DNA of 64,000 nt, from contig NZ_VLLE01000003.1 in assembly GCF_007830055.1 (NCBI RefSeq), positions 1,054,001 to 1,118,000 of the forward strand, given 5' to 3'. The position numbers and the translations under genes are program-made. Position 1 is the stretch's first letter. Each line of letters starts with the position of its first letter. A model generated the notes under the pieces. The model had not been told where the DNA came from. It saw nothing but the letters and a program-made list of their open reading frames with translations, and did not search any database. This DNA is from Lacibacter cauensis (GTDB lineage: Bacteria > Bacteroidota > Bacteroidia > Chitinophagales > Chitinophagaceae). Positions 1 through 8,263 of this stretch are shown here, piece after piece.

Positions 1-2
1 CA

Positions 3-176
3 GAGTTCAAACGGTTTCTTTCGATTGCAAACAGATCGGCTTTAGAAGTAGTTGGATGTTTGTATTTAGCAAAACGTAGAGGTTATGTAAAAGATGAACT
101 GTTTTCAAAATTGTATAGCCAGATAGAAAGCTTAGTAAAAATGATTCAGGCCCTTATTAATTCATTGAATGATTAA
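3..176 (+). CDS. Four-helix bundle protein, C-terminal part (partial at left edge)
   Basis: An open frame runs from base 3 to a TAA at 174-176 and gives the last 57 residues of a protein whose start lies outside the window. It is helical, with an A-N-R-S-A-L-E segment, an AKRRGY turn, and a C-terminal helix ending SLND. This matches the end of the short four-helix bundle family known from 23S rRNA intervening sequences and found as stand-alone genes across Bacteroidota. The molecular role of the family is not settled. Family assignment is from the sequence pattern only. Confidence 0.7.
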   Translation, partial: EFKRFLSIANRSALEVVGCLYLAKRRGYVKDELFSKLYSQIESLVKMIQALINSLND

Positions 177-180
177 TTTA

Positions 181-224
181 AAACGTTCGGCTGTGGTCCG
201 TAAACAGTCGACTGTAGACTAAAC
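181..224. repeat. Intergenic GTCGACTGT-type simple repeat
   Basis: The leader before pssA has the low-complexity pattern GGTCCGTAAACAGTCGACTGTAG, built from CTGT/GTCGACTGT units and including the palindrome ACAGTCGACTGT. A related CTGTTGTCC/GTCTGTCGTCTGT string precedes tgt at 8219-8247. Such strings are typical intergenic filler in this family. Confidence 0.45.
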
Positions 225-986
225 ATGAAACAAATTCCCAATCTCTTTACATTACTCAACCTCGTTTGTGGTTGTATCGCCATCATACTTATTCTGCAGC
301 CGGGAGAGTCGATCATTGCAACAGAAGCTGGTAGCTTTCAAATAAATATGCCAGAGAAATTGGCCTATGCTTCCTTCTTCATTTTTGCAGCAGGCATCAT
401 CGATTTTCTCGATGGCTTTCTTGCACGACTGATGAAGGCCTCTTCCGAAATGGGCAAGCAGCTCGATTCGTTGAGCGATGCGGTAACCTTTGGTGTGGCT
501 CCTGCCATGATTATGTACCAGCTTTTGCGCATGAGTTATTTAAAGGAAGAGTCGGCTTTAGATACTTCTATCTGGATGCTGTTACCTGCGTTGCTCATAG
601 CCTGCTGTGCTGTTTGGCGGTTGGCCAAATTTAATATCGACGAGCGCCAGAGCATTTCTTTCCGGGGGGTGCCAACGCCGATAACCGGTTTTGCAGTGGC
701 AGCATTGCCGCTGGTCATATGGTATAACAGCTGGAACCTTACAGATGTTATCCTTAACCGCTGGGTATTGTACAGTTTTACAGTTTTGATCAGCTACCTG
801 ATGGTAAGCGATTTACCCATCATGAGCCTGAAGTTTAAAGATTACAGCTTCAAAAACAATCAGCCGAAAGTAATTCTGTTGGTTCTGGCTGTTGTGCTGG
901 CAATTGTTTTTCAATGGGCGGCTATTCCACTCATTTATTTAACCTACGTTGTTTTATCTTTGCTGCTTCGTAAACAAATCTCATAA
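225..986 (+). CDS. pssA: CDP-diacylglycerol--serine O-phosphatidyltransferase
   Basis: Makes phosphatidylserine from CDP-diacylglycerol and serine, the first step towards phosphatidylethanolamine, in the inner membrane. The CDP-alcohol phosphotransferase signature is complete: D60, D63-G64, A67-R68, G77, D81 and D85 in the order D-x2-D-G-x2-A-R-x8-G-x3-D-x3-D. Several hydrophobic membrane segments follow, which is normal for the family, and 253 aa is a normal length. purS starts 15 bases after the stop, so the two are probably co-transcribed although the pathways are unrelated. Confidence 0.93.
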   Translation: MKQIPNLFTLLNLVCGCIAIILILQPGESIIATEAGSFQINMPEKLAYASFFIFAAGIIDFLDGFLARLMKASSEMGKQLDSLSDAVTFGVAPAMIMYQLLRMSYLKEESALDTSIWMLLPALLIACCAVWRLAKFNIDERQSISFRGVPTPITGFAVAALPLVIWYNSWNLTDVILNRWVLYSFTVLISYLMVSDLPIMSLKFKDYSFKNNQPKVILLVLAVVLAIVFQWAAIPLIYLTYVVLSLLLRKQIS

Positions 987-1001
987 TTTAATTATACTAC
1001 A

Positions 1002-1247
1002 ATGACGTACACAGTTCAGGTAAAAGTAATGCCGCTGAAAGATTTATTAGATCCTCAAGGGAAAGCCGTTATGGGCGGATTGAGCAATTTAGGCTTACAA
1101 GGTGTGGCAGATGTACGCATTGGTAAAAACATCAGCATGCAGATTGATGCTGCTACTGCAGATGAAGCAAAAGCCATTGCTGAAGAAGCGGCTAAAAAAC
1201 TCCTTGCCAATCCGGTAATGGAGCAATACGAAATTTCTGTGAACTAA
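1002..1247 (+). CDS. purS: Phosphoribosylformylglycinamidine synthase subunit PurS
   Basis: An 81-residue protein starting MTYTVQVKVMPLKDLLDPQG, the usual N-terminus of PurS, and containing the V-R-I-G-K turn. PurS is the small bridging subunit of the three-part FGAM synthase (PurS, PurL, PurQ) in de novo purine synthesis. purL and purQ are not in this window. It lies 15 bases after pssA, and the space downstream holds an inverted repeat rather than a clear terminator. Confidence 0.92.
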   Translation: MTYTVQVKVMPLKDLLDPQGKAVMGGLSNLGLQGVADVRIGKNISMQIDAATADEAKAIAEEAAKKLLANPVMEQYEISVN

Positions 1248-1258
1248 ACACGATACAA

Positions 1259-1315
1259 GAGGTAAGAAGCAGCAAGTAGAACCTGAACACTTCGTACCTC
1301 GTACTTCTTACCTCA
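1259..1315. repeat. Intergenic inverted repeat (GAGGTAAGAAG...CTTCTTACCTC)
   Basis: The 11-base arms GAGGTAAGAAG and CTTCTTACCTC bracket about 34 bases, with further TACCTCGTACTTC repetition in the right arm. There is no U-tract, so it looks like an intergenic repeat element rather than an intrinsic terminator. It occupies nearly all of the purS-rsmI gap. Confidence 0.55.
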
Positions 1316-1325
1316 TACTTGTTTC

Positions 1326-1991
1326 ATGTTGATTCTTGTTCCAACTCCCATCGGTAACCTCAAGGATATTACACTTCGTGCATTGGAAGTATTGCAGGAG
1401 GTGGATGTTATTCTTGCAGAAGATACACGTACCAGTTCGGTTTTACTGAATCACTACAATATACAAAAGCCACTTTCGCCTTACCACCAGCACAACGAAC
1501 ATAAAATTGTGCAACACCTCATCGATCAGTTAAAGGAAGGGAAGAAGATTGCTTTAATAACCGATGCCGGAACGCCGGGCATCAGCGATCCCGCTTTTTT
1601 ATTAGTACGTGCGTGTGTACAAAACGAAATACCGGTAGAGACCTTACCGGGTGCAACAGCATTTGTTCCTGCGCTGGTTAACAGCGGCCTGCCCACCAAC
1701 CGTTTTGTATTTGAAGGATTTCTTCCGCAAAAGAAAGGACGCATGACGGCCCTGAAACAATTAGCCGAAGAAGAACGCACGATGATTTTTTACGAATCGC
1801 CTTATCGTCTTGTAAAAACATTAGCCGACCTGATGCAGTATTTTGGCGAAGAGCGTTTGTGTTCAGTAAGTCGTGAACTCACCAAAAAGTTCGAAGAAAA
1901 CAAACGTGGTACATTAAAAGAAGTACACGATTATTTCGCAGCAAAAACGGTGAAAGGCGAAATTGTTATGGTTGTTGCCGGCAAAGAATAG
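1326..1991 (+). CDS. rsmI: 16S rRNA (cytidine(1402)-2'-O)-methyltransferase
   Basis: Methylates the 2'-OH of C1402 in the decoding centre of 16S rRNA using SAM. The N-terminus LVPTPIGNLKDIT, followed by the AEDTRTS segment, is the signature of this tetrapyrrole-methylase-fold family. Also present are the D-A-G-T-P-G-I-S-D-P motif, the L-P-G-A-T-A loop and the F-Y-E-S-P-Y-R motif. At 221 aa it is the core form, without the C-terminal extension of the E. coli protein. It stands alone between an intergenic repeat and a PepSY-like gene. Confidence 0.93.
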   Translation: MLILVPTPIGNLKDITLRALEVLQEVDVILAEDTRTSSVLLNHYNIQKPLSPYHQHNEHKIVQHLIDQLKEGKKIALITDAGTPGISDPAFLLVRACVQNEIPVETLPGATAFVPALVNSGLPTNRFVFEGFLPQKKGRMTALKQLAEEERTMIFYESPYRLVKTLADLMQYFGEERLCSVSRELTKKFEENKRGTLKEVHDYFAAKTVKGEIVMVVAGKE

Positions 1992-2080
1992 CCGTCTTTA
2001 TTTTCTCTCACTACATTCAACGTACTCTTAACAATTTGCGGCAAAATAGCTGCGTAACTTGCAGCATAAAATGTTGAATT

Positions 2081-2530
2081 ATGAAATTGATTTTTTCATT
2101 GCTGCTTTCCTTTATGCTGATCAATTTTACTGTTGACGCACAGCAATTATTTTCTGTTCCTGATATTGTAAAGCAAACCTTCGACAAGCAATATCCCGAT
2201 GCACAGGATTTGAAATGGACAAACGGGTTGGATAATCATTCTGTACGGTTTACGTTAGGCGATCGAAAACTGAAAGCAAACTATGCACCTAAGGGTGATT
2301 GGGTGAGTACAGAAGAACAGGTAAAAATGGAAGCTTTGCCCGAAGTTGTACAGGAAGGCTTTAATAAAAGCAAGTATAAGGACTGGCCGGTGAAAGATGT
2401 AGTTGCTGTTACAAAGCCAAGAGAAAATGCCAACGAGTATTTTATCATCGTACAAAAATCAGCACTCAATAAAAAGAAATTAGTGTTTGATGTTAAGGGC
2501 AGGTTATATGAAGAGTTGCTAAGCCTATAA
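2081..2530 (+). CDS. Secreted PepSY-like protein
   Basis: A 149-residue exported protein. The signal peptide MKLIFSLLLSFMLINFTVDA is followed by two similar halves, each with a helix (V-P-x-x-V-K-Q-T-F, then L-P-E-V-V-Q-E-G-F) leading into a strand. This is the layout of the PepSY-like, putative beta-lactamase-inhibitor-like family (DUF2874) that is abundant in Bacteroidota. The function is unknown; a periplasmic binding or inhibitory role is only inferred from the fold. No operon partner is evident. Confidence 0.72.
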   Translation: MKLIFSLLLSFMLINFTVDAQQLFSVPDIVKQTFDKQYPDAQDLKWTNGLDNHSVRFTLGDRKLKANYAPKGDWVSTEEQVKMEALPEVVQEGFNKSKYKDWPVKDVVAVTKPRENANEYFIIVQKSALNKKKLVFDVKGRLYEELLSL

Positions 2531-2599
2531 ACAAAATAGCCTATTCTCCTCCGCTCATCATTTAAGCTTTTCCAAACAGGATTTTTCAGGATATTTACG

Positions 2600-2616
2600 G
2601 CTCAAATTTTTTGAGC
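2600..2616 (+). other. Hairpin abutting a start codon
   Basis: GCTCAAA (2600-2606), a TTT loop, and TTTGAGC (2610-2616) form a perfect 7-bp stem ending at the base before the ATG at 2617. If the leader is transcribed, this stem could limit ribosome access to the M1 peptidase start. Confidence 0.45.
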
Positions 2617-4503
2617 ATGAAGAAAACTGTTTGGACGCTGGCCGCTTTCCTGGCCATGTTTACAACCTTTGCACAAACCAACCGTTGGCAGCAGCGTGTA
2701 AAGTATGTAATGGATATTGACATGGATGTAACCACGAACCGTTACACCGGAAAGCAAAAACTTGAGTACACCAATAACTCCCCCGACACCTTAGATAAAG
2801 TGTTTTATCATTTGTACTGGAATGCATTTCAGCCAAACAGTATGATGGATACACGCAGCCGTGAGCTTGGAAAAAAGATGGTAAGCAACCGACCCGATTG
2901 GGATGGTCGTGTACGAGATCGTATTCTTAATCTGAAAGAAAATGAAATCGGTTACCAGAAAGTAAAAGTGCTTAAAATGAACGGTGTAGTGCAACAAACC
3001 ATTGAGCATGAAACTATACTGGAAGTTAAACTAAGTAAACCTATTTTACCAAAGCAAAAGGTGGTACTCGAAATGGAGTGGGAGGCGCAGGTGCCTTTAC
3101 AGGTACGTCGGAGCGGAAGAGATGCAGCCAATGGTGTGAAATTTTCCATGAGTCAATGGTATCCGAAATTATGCGAATACGATAACGACGGCTGGAATCC
3201 CAATCCTTATGTGGCACGTGAGTTTTATGGGGTGTGGGGCGATTTTGATGTAAACATCAGCATCGATAAAAATTTCCTTATTGGCGGTACAGGCTATTTA
3301 ACCAATGCTAATCAGATAGGGTATGGTTATGAAGCTCCGGGTGTTAAAGTAGTTCGTCCGGTAGGTGAAAAACTTACCTGGAAGTTTACAGCACCAAACG
3401 TGCATGATTTTGTGTGGGCTGCAGATGCAGAATACAAGCATATAGCCCGTCAGGTAAGTGGTGGCCGCACTATTCATGTATTGTATAATTACAAACCGAA
3501 CGATGCCAAAAATGATGAGGCCTGGGAAAAAGTGGCAGATGCTGCTGTAACTGTAATGCCGTTTATCGAAAAGAATTTTGGTGCTTATCCTTACAAACAA
3601 TACTCATTTATACAAGGTGGCGATGGTGGTATGGAATACCCGATGGCTACTTTGCTTGCAGGTCCGGGCGTTGGTACAGTGTTTCACGAGTGGATGCATA
3701 CTTGGTACCAGATGCTGATGGGTACCAATGAAAGTTTATATGCATGGATGGACGAAGGTTTTACTGATTATGCTACCGGCCTGGTTGCAGATTATTATTT
3801 TACTGAAATGCCAAAGAAGAATGGTACTACACACAACGATACTAAGTTGCCAAAGTATCATTACGATAATTACAACGCCTACTTTGCCTTGGTAAAAAGT
3901 GGATTGGAAGAACCAATGACTACGCATGCCGATCATTTCAATACCAACTTTGCCTATTCCATTGCATCGTATTCGAAAGGTGCGATATTCCTCAATCAGT
4001 TGGGCTATGTGGTGGGCGATTCTGTACGTAATAAAATTCTGCTGGAGTATTACAAGCAATGGCGTTTTAAACATCCGAATGTAAACGACTTTATGCGTGT
4101 GGCAGAAAAAGTAAGTGGTTTGCAACTCGACTGGTATAAAGAATATTGGGTGAATAGTACCAAAACAATCGACTATAAAATTGACAGTTTGTGGGAAGAA
4201 GGCGGTAAAACAAAAATCAGTATTAAACGCATTAAAGAGATTCCCATGCCGATTGATCTGGTGCTTACGTTTAAAGACGGTACACAGCAACTGCATTACA
4301 TACCTGCTTACTTAATGTTTGGTGCAAAGCCGGCAGAAGACAATACGCCACGTATTGTTCATGATGCTTGGAAATGGACTCACCCAACTTATGTAATTGA
4401 ATTTGATAAACCATTACGTGATTTGAAGGTTGTTGAAATTGATCCTACACAACGGATGGCTGATGTAGATCGTAAAAACAATAAGCTTGAATTAAATTGG
4501 TAA
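2617..4503 (+). CDS. Secreted M1-family zinc metallopeptidase
   Basis: A gluzincin aminopeptidase, probably cleaving N-terminal residues from peptides outside the inner membrane. The zinc site is complete: H357-E358-W-M-H361 and, 18 residues on, E380 within D-E-G-F-T-D-Y. The usual GAMEN exopeptidase motif is replaced by G-G-M-E-Y-P just before HEWMH, as in other bacterial M1 proteins of this type. I chose the ATG at 2617 over an in-frame TTG at 2611 because MKKTVWTLAAFLAMFTTFA is a clean signal peptide. The protein has 628 aa. A strong terminator follows at 4526. Confidence 0.88.
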   Translation: MKKTVWTLAAFLAMFTTFAQTNRWQQRVKYVMDIDMDVTTNRYTGKQKLEYTNNSPDTLDKVFYHLYWNAFQPNSMMDTRSRELGKKMVSNRPDWDGRVRDRILNLKENEIGYQKVKVLKMNGVVQQTIEHETILEVKLSKPILPKQKVVLEMEWEAQVPLQVRRSGRDAANGVKFSMSQWYPKLCEYDNDGWNPNPYVAREFYGVWGDFDVNISIDKNFLIGGTGYLTNANQIGYGYEAPGVKVVRPVGEKLTWKFTAPNVHDFVWAADAEYKHIARQVSGGRTIHVLYNYKPNDAKNDEAWEKVADAAVTVMPFIEKNFGAYPYKQYSFIQGGDGGMEYPMATLLAGPGVGTVFHEWMHTWYQMLMGTNESLYAWMDEGFTDYATGLVADYYFTEMPKKNGTTHNDTKLPKYHYDNYNAYFALVKSGLEEPMTTHADHFNTNFAYSIASYSKGAIFLNQLGYVVGDSVRNKILLEYYKQWRFKHPNVNDFMRVAEKVSGLQLDWYKEYWVNSTKTIDYKIDSLWEEGGKTKISIKRIKEIPMPIDLVLTFKDGTQQLHYIPAYLMFGAKPAEDNTPRIVHDAWKWTHPTYVIEFDKPLRDLKVVEIDPTQRMADVDRKNNKLELNW

Positions 4504-4525
4504 GTTAACTACGGCATTAAAATAG

Positions 4526-4557
4526 GCGGCTGTTCGTTTACGGGCAGCCGCTTTTTA
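4526..4557 (+). terminator. Intrinsic terminator after the M1 peptidase
   Basis: Stem GCGGCTG (4526-4532) pairs with CAGCCGC (4545-4551), followed directly by TTTTTA. Confidence 0.8.
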
Positions 4558-4624
4558 TTGATGGTAAGTAAGAGATGAACTGAAAAACTCTGGGTCTAGG
4601 GTTTGTTTACTATGGTCTGCTTAC

Positions 4625-4649
4625 AAAAAAGGTGCTTAAAAAAGCACCC
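4625..4649 (-). terminator. Intrinsic terminator of the NarL-type regulator
   Basis: On the minus strand GGTGCTT and AAGCACC form a perfect 7-bp stem (plus-strand 4631-4637 and 4642-4648) followed by six T residues (plus-strand A-run 4625-4630). Confidence 0.8.
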
Positions 4650-4674
4650 TGTTTATTTACTCTTGATGTTAGGA

Positions 4675-5328
4675 TTAACGACCATAAAACTTGTTAACGG
4701 CTTCAACACGGTTATTTACATGCAGCTTTTCGTAAATGTGGTACACGTGTTTGCGTACGGTTTCGGGGCTTATATCGAGTTCGTTACCGATTTCTTTATA
4801 AATTAAACCTTGCGCCAGTTTTTCCAGCACGGCTTTTTCCTTCTTTGTCAAAACCGATGTTTCTTCATTATCTCCGCCAGGTACAACTGCTTCAACTACG
4901 GGCATGTCTTTAAATGCATTCACTACTTTCAAAGCAATCTGGCTGCTCATAGGCGCACCGCCATCTACCAGTTCGCCGATTGCATCCAATAATTTCGAAG
5001 GGGAAGATTTTTTAAGAATATAACCGCTTGCACCTGCACGCAGTGCATCGAAGATCTTTTCATCTTCTTCGTATACGGTACACATCATGTACAAAATTTC
5101 CGGATGCTGGGGTTTCAGTTCTTTTACAAGATCAATGCCGTTGGTAGAACCCAGGCCAATATCCATCAACACCACATCAGGTTGAATGATTGGTATTTTA
5201 ATCAAAGCTTCTTCGCCGGAGGAAAAGGAGGCCGCTAGTACGCAGTTGTCGCTTAATTCAATAATTTGCTCCAAAGCCTGACGGATGTCTGTAACATCTT
5301 CTACAATACACACAGCAATTTTATTCAT
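4675..5328 (-). CDS. NarL/LuxR-family response regulator
   Basis: A two-component response regulator of 217 aa. The receiver domain (about 1-120) has the acidic pair E10-D11, the phospho-acceptor D56 in V-L-M-D-I-G and the conserved Lys in Y-I-L-K-K. A C-terminal LuxR-type helix-turn-helix (about 150-212) carries the signature G-L-I-Y-K-E-I-G-N-E-L-x-I-S-P-E-T-V-R-K-H. No histidine kinase is nearby, so it is an orphan whose partner must be elsewhere. A CAACTTTG box lies four bases before the ATG and an inverted repeat at 5364-5378 could be an operator. Confidence 0.9.
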   Translation of the reverse strand: MNKIAVCIVEDVTDIRQALEQIIELSDNCVLAASFSSGEEALIKIPIIQPDVVLMDIGLGSTNGIDLVKELKPQHPEILYMMCTVYEEDEKIFDALRAGASGYILKKSSPSKLLDAIGELVDGGAPMSSQIALKVVNAFKDMPVVEAVVPGGDNEETSVLTKKEKAVLEKLAQGLIYKEIGNELDISPETVRKHVYHIYEKLHVNNRVEAVNKFYGR

Positions 5329-5332
5329 AGTG

Positions 5333-5378
5333 CAAAGTTGTTGATTTAGAACAAAAGAGGAAATACCACAAAGTGGTA
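5333..5378 (-). promoter_or_regulatory. Candidate promoter and operator of the response regulator
   Basis: Minus-strand CAACTTTG (plus 5333-5340) resembles the -7 box TAnnTTTG with one mismatch, four bases before the start codon. Upstream, TACCAC-AAA-GTGGTA (5364-5378) is a perfect 6-bp inverted repeat with a 3-bp spacer, centred roughly 40 bases before the predicted transcription start. Autoregulation is an inference. Confidence 0.4.
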
Positions 5379-5430
5379 GTATTTGCGGTAAACAAGTGCC
5401 GTTTGCTAGGTGAAAACTACTGCTTTTAGC

Positions 5431-6078
5431 TCAACGTTTTACAGCAAGCACGTATTTCTCTTTAAAAAAATCTTCTGTAAAAAGCTGCTCAATTTCCCAA
5501 ATAAGTGGGTGCAAACCACTTTCATGTATTTCCTGCGTAAGATCGCCACCTTTCAAGCAAATCAGTCCACCATACATTGGTTCATCAAATGCGGTAGCTG
5601 CTTTGCCTTGGCCTTTGGCTTTTAAAATGGGTACACTCCATTTCCACAGATCTTTTAATGGCGCTACAGCCCTGCTTACCACGAAATCGAATTTGCGGTC
5701 TTTTATTTCTTCGGTACGGGTATGTTGGGTAGTGACGTTTTTTAAACCTACAGCAGCTGCTACTTCCCGTACCACGTTTAATTTTTTATTGATGCTGTCG
5801 GTTAAATGAAACTGTACTTCCGGGAAAAAGATGGCCAACGGAATACCCGGGAATCCACCTCCTGTTCCGAGATCGCAGATTTGTGTACCGGGCTGAAAAT
5901 TAAAAACAGCGGCGATGCTTAACGAATGCAGTACATGTTTTTCGTAAAGGCTGTCGATGTCTTTGCGGGAAATGACATTGATCTTTTCGTTCCACTCGGT
6001 ATAAACAGCTTTTAACTGTTGTAATTGCTGCAACTGTGCTTCTGAAAAGTCGGCGAAATATTTCGTTACTATTTCCAA
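5431..6078 (-). CDS. rsmG: 16S rRNA (guanine(527)-N7)-methyltransferase
   Basis: Methylates N7 of G527 in 16S rRNA with SAM. The SAM-binding loop C-D-L-G-T-G-G-G-F-P-G-I-P-L-A lies near residue 70, and the N-terminal I-N-V-I-S-R-K-D segment and the V-S-R-A-V-A-P-L motif are typical of RsmG/GidB. The length (215 aa) fits. Its ATG lies 10 bases inside the upstream glycosyltransferase gene, so the two are translationally coupled. Confidence 0.94.
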   Translation of the reverse strand: MEIVTKYFADFSEAQLQQLQQLKAVYTEWNEKINVISRKDIDSLYEKHVLHSLSIAAVFNFQPGTQICDLGTGGGFPGIPLAIFFPEVQFHLTDSINKKLNVVREVAAAVGLKNVTTQHTRTEEIKDRKFDFVVSRAVAPLKDLWKWSVPILKAKGQGKAATAFDEPMYGGLICLKGGDLTQEIHESGLHPLIWEIEQLFTEDFFKEKYVLAVKR

Positions 6079-7187
6079 TTGTTACCCGGTTTTTTAAATA
6101 AAGTATTTGCAAAGAAAAGATAATAAAACCATTGCCAGATATCGAGCAAGGGGTATAGCCAGATAAGATCTTTTTCATTCAGCTTTTGCATACTGCGGCT
6201 GTACACAATACCTTGTACAATTAACCGGAACGCAAATACGCTTAATGCAATCCACCAGCAATAAAAGATGGCAGCAACAACCAGTAAAGGATAAAATAAA
6301 AAATGTGCAGCTGCATACAAACCAAGCCAGAATTTATGTTTGCTTTTGTAATGTTTGCTGGTGCTGTAGTGTCTTGTTTTCTGGCTGCGCCACTGACTCC
6401 AGCTTGTTTTGGGTTCAGAAAACGTAAACGCCTCTTCATCTATAACAATAGCAGTATTTGTTTTTGTAGCTACTTTATTAATGAACAGATCATCATCACC
6501 ACCCGGCAATTGATTGTGCGATGAAAAACCTTTGTTACGAAAGAACAGTTCTTTACGGTAAGCAAGATTACGGCCAACGCCCATGTAAGGCATACCTGCT
6601 AATGCGTACGAGAAATATTGCAGTGCCGATAAAAATGTTTCGAAGCGGATGAGTTTGTTGAGCAGTCCGGGTTTTTTATAGTAAGCCCCATAGCCCAATG
6701 CAATTTCTTTACCATTGCTGAATGCATCCTGCATCAGTTCAATCCACTTGTTACTGGCAGGTTTACAATCGGCATCTGTTAAGAGTAAGAGCTCGTATTT
6801 CGATTCTTTAATACCCATCGACAGTGGAAATTTTTTACCCTGTATTAAACGGGCTTCCTGTTTCAACTCTATAGGTCGCAGGTTGCGGAAAGGTTTCGAT
6901 AAATATTCCAGTACATACTTACTGTCGTCGAACGAATTGTCATTCACCGCAACTACTTCAAACGTGCTTTTATAATCCTGTTGCAGCACATCGGGCAGGT
7001 TATCGGCGAGGTTCTGCGCCTCATCACGGGCACAAACAATTACCGATACCGCATGCTGCATGGAACTTTCACGCTTTGGTTTTTTATAAAACGCAAAACG
7101 ACTGAAGAAGAACAGGTAATAAAAAACCTGTACAGCGGTTATCAAACAAAATACAATGAAGACGATTTCGGGCCAGTGCACACTCAT
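6069..7187 (-). CDS. Membrane glycosyltransferase, family 2
   Basis: An integral membrane GT-A glycosyltransferase of about 372 aa. It has an N-terminal membrane helix, then a GT2 domain starting V-S-V-I-V-C-A-R-D-E-A. The sugar-nucleotide-binding D-A-D motif, a P-G-G-D-D-D segment and the Q-W-R motif near S-Q-W-R-S-Q-K-T-R-H follow, and there are two or three C-terminal helices. The frame is open to 7277, but a TATTTTCG box lies just ahead of the ATG at 7187, so I prefer that start; 7208 is an alternative. The acceptor is not deducible. Overlap with rsmG is 10 bases. Confidence 0.82.
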   Translation of the reverse strand: MSVHWPEIVFIVFCLITAVQVFYYLFFFSRFAFYKKPKRESSMQHAVSVIVCARDEAQNLADNLPDVLQQDYKSTFEVVAVNDNSFDDSKYVLEYLSKPFRNLRPIELKQEARLIQGKKFPLSMGIKESKYELLLLTDADCKPASNKWIELMQDAFSNGKEIALGYGAYYKKPGLLNKLIRFETFLSALQYFSYALAGMPYMGVGRNLAYRKELFFRNKGFSSHNQLPGGDDDLFINKVATKTNTAIVIDEEAFTFSEPKTSWSQWRSQKTRHYSTSKHYKSKHKFWLGLYAAAHFLFYPLLVVAAIFYCWWIALSVFAFRLIVQGIVYSRSMQKLNEKDLIWLYPLLDIWQWFYYLFFANTLFKKPGNNWK

Positions 7188-7426
7188 AAGCAGCTGCGAA
7201 AATAGCATAAAAGTAGATAGCGGTTGTTGGATAGCTGTGGGCGTTGAAATAATGAATGCAGGAGGATATGGTTTCATAGCTGCAAATGCATTGGCTCATT
7301 TTGTTTTTCTAATCTTTATATAGCCTGTGTAAGAATAAGAGACAGAATTTTCCTATTTATTTTAAATATTTATTGTTTTTCAATAAATTTATATTGATAT
7401 TTGTCGAGTCAATAAAAACACAGCTT

Positions 7427-7978
7427 ATGGAAATCAGAATTACAACCAGCCACATTTTAAAAGTATTGGAAATACTTTCCTGGATCATTTTTATCGGTTT
7501 ATGTATCGAGGCGGGGGCGCTCCTATTTAACACAGTGTACGCCATGTACAAACCTATCGTAGCAGAACATTTCTGGAACGGAGCGGATCTTTCACAACTG
7601 TATAGTTATGATAAGGGGCACTTTGTGGCACAGATGAGTTTAGTAGTTACGGTAGCTGTAATGAAGGCGATGATCTTTTACCTGCTTGTAAAAATGTTTT
7701 ACGACAAAAAGTTCAGCCTCGACAAACCATTTAATGCAGCCGTTACACGTGTGGTGTTGAATATTGCTTATCTCTGTTTAGGAGCAGGTTTTTTTTCGAT
7801 GTGGAGTATACGACAAATGAAATGGTTCAGTAAAAAGGGAATAGCCATGCCTCAGGAACACTTACTGAATATTGATGGTGCTGATGTATGGTTGTTTATG
7901 GCTGTGGTGCTGATTGTAATTGCACAGGTGTTTAAAAAAGGAATTGAAATTCAAAACGAAAACGATTTAACCGTATAG
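7427..7978 (+). CDS. DUF2975 membrane protein
   Basis: A 183-residue protein with four predicted membrane segments (around I-L-S-W-I-I-F-I-G-L, V-V-T-V-A-V-M-K-A, I-A-Y-L-C-L-G-A-G and V-W-L-F-M-A-V-V-L-I), matching DUF2975. The ATG at 7427 is preferred over an in-frame ATG at 7373 because the extra residues look like AT-rich leader. The next gene, a small Cro/CI-type regulator, starts 3 bases after the stop. This pairing is common for the family and suggests a membrane protein acting with its DNA-binding partner. Function unknown. Confidence 0.75.
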   Translation: MEIRITTSHILKVLEILSWIIFIGLCIEAGALLFNTVYAMYKPIVAEHFWNGADLSQLYSYDKGHFVAQMSLVVTVAVMKAMIFYLLVKMFYDKKFSLDKPFNAAVTRVVLNIAYLCLGAGFFSMWSIRQMKWFSKKGIAMPQEHLLNIDGADVWLFMAVVLIVIAQVFKKGIEIQNENDLTV

Positions 7979-7981
7979 CCT

Positions 7982-8188
7982 ATGCCCATTGTTGTAAACT
8001 TAGATGTAATGATGGCGAAGCGGAAAATGTCGCTGAATGAGCTATCGGAAAAAGTCGGATTAACGCTTTCCAATCTCTCTATATTAAAAACGGGAAAAGC
8101 AAAAGCCATCCGCTTCAGTACGCTGGAAGCAATCTGTAAAGTACTCGATTGCCAGCCTGCAGATATATTGGAATATGTGGAGTCCTAA
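7982..8188 (+). CDS. Small Cro/CI-family helix-turn-helix regulator
   Basis: A 68-residue protein that is essentially one HTH domain: M-S-L-N-E-L-S-E-K-V-G-L-T, then L-S-I-L-K-T-G-K-A-K-A-I-R-F-S-T-L-E-A-I-C-K-V-L. It is the YozG-like type usually found directly after DUF2975 genes, here with a 3-base gap. It probably represses its own operon. No sensor domain is present, so any signal would come through the membrane partner. Confidence 0.85.
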   Translation: MPIVVNLDVMMAKRKMSLNELSEKVGLTLSNLSILKTGKAKAIRFSTLEAICKVLDCQPADILEYVES

Positions 8189-8224
8189 GTCGTGAATATG
8201 GAATAGCAGTGCAGTTGCAGTCTG

Positions 8225-8256
8225 TTGTCCGTTGTCTGTCGTCTGTACTATCTTTG
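8225..8256 (+). promoter_or_regulatory. Promoter of tgt
   Basis: TTG at 8225-8227 and a perfect -7 box TATCTTTG at 8249-8256, 21 bases apart. The -33 part lies in the CTGTTGTCC-type intergenic repeat. The box ends 7 bases before the ATG at 8264, which predicts a leaderless or nearly leaderless mRNA. Confidence 0.6.
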
Positions 8257-8263
8257 CGCTCTT

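Noticed and set aside
3736-4296. 186-residue minus-strand frame inside the M1 peptidase
   Set aside because: It is antisense to a gene with an intact HExxH-x18-E site, and it has no recognisable domain or promoter.
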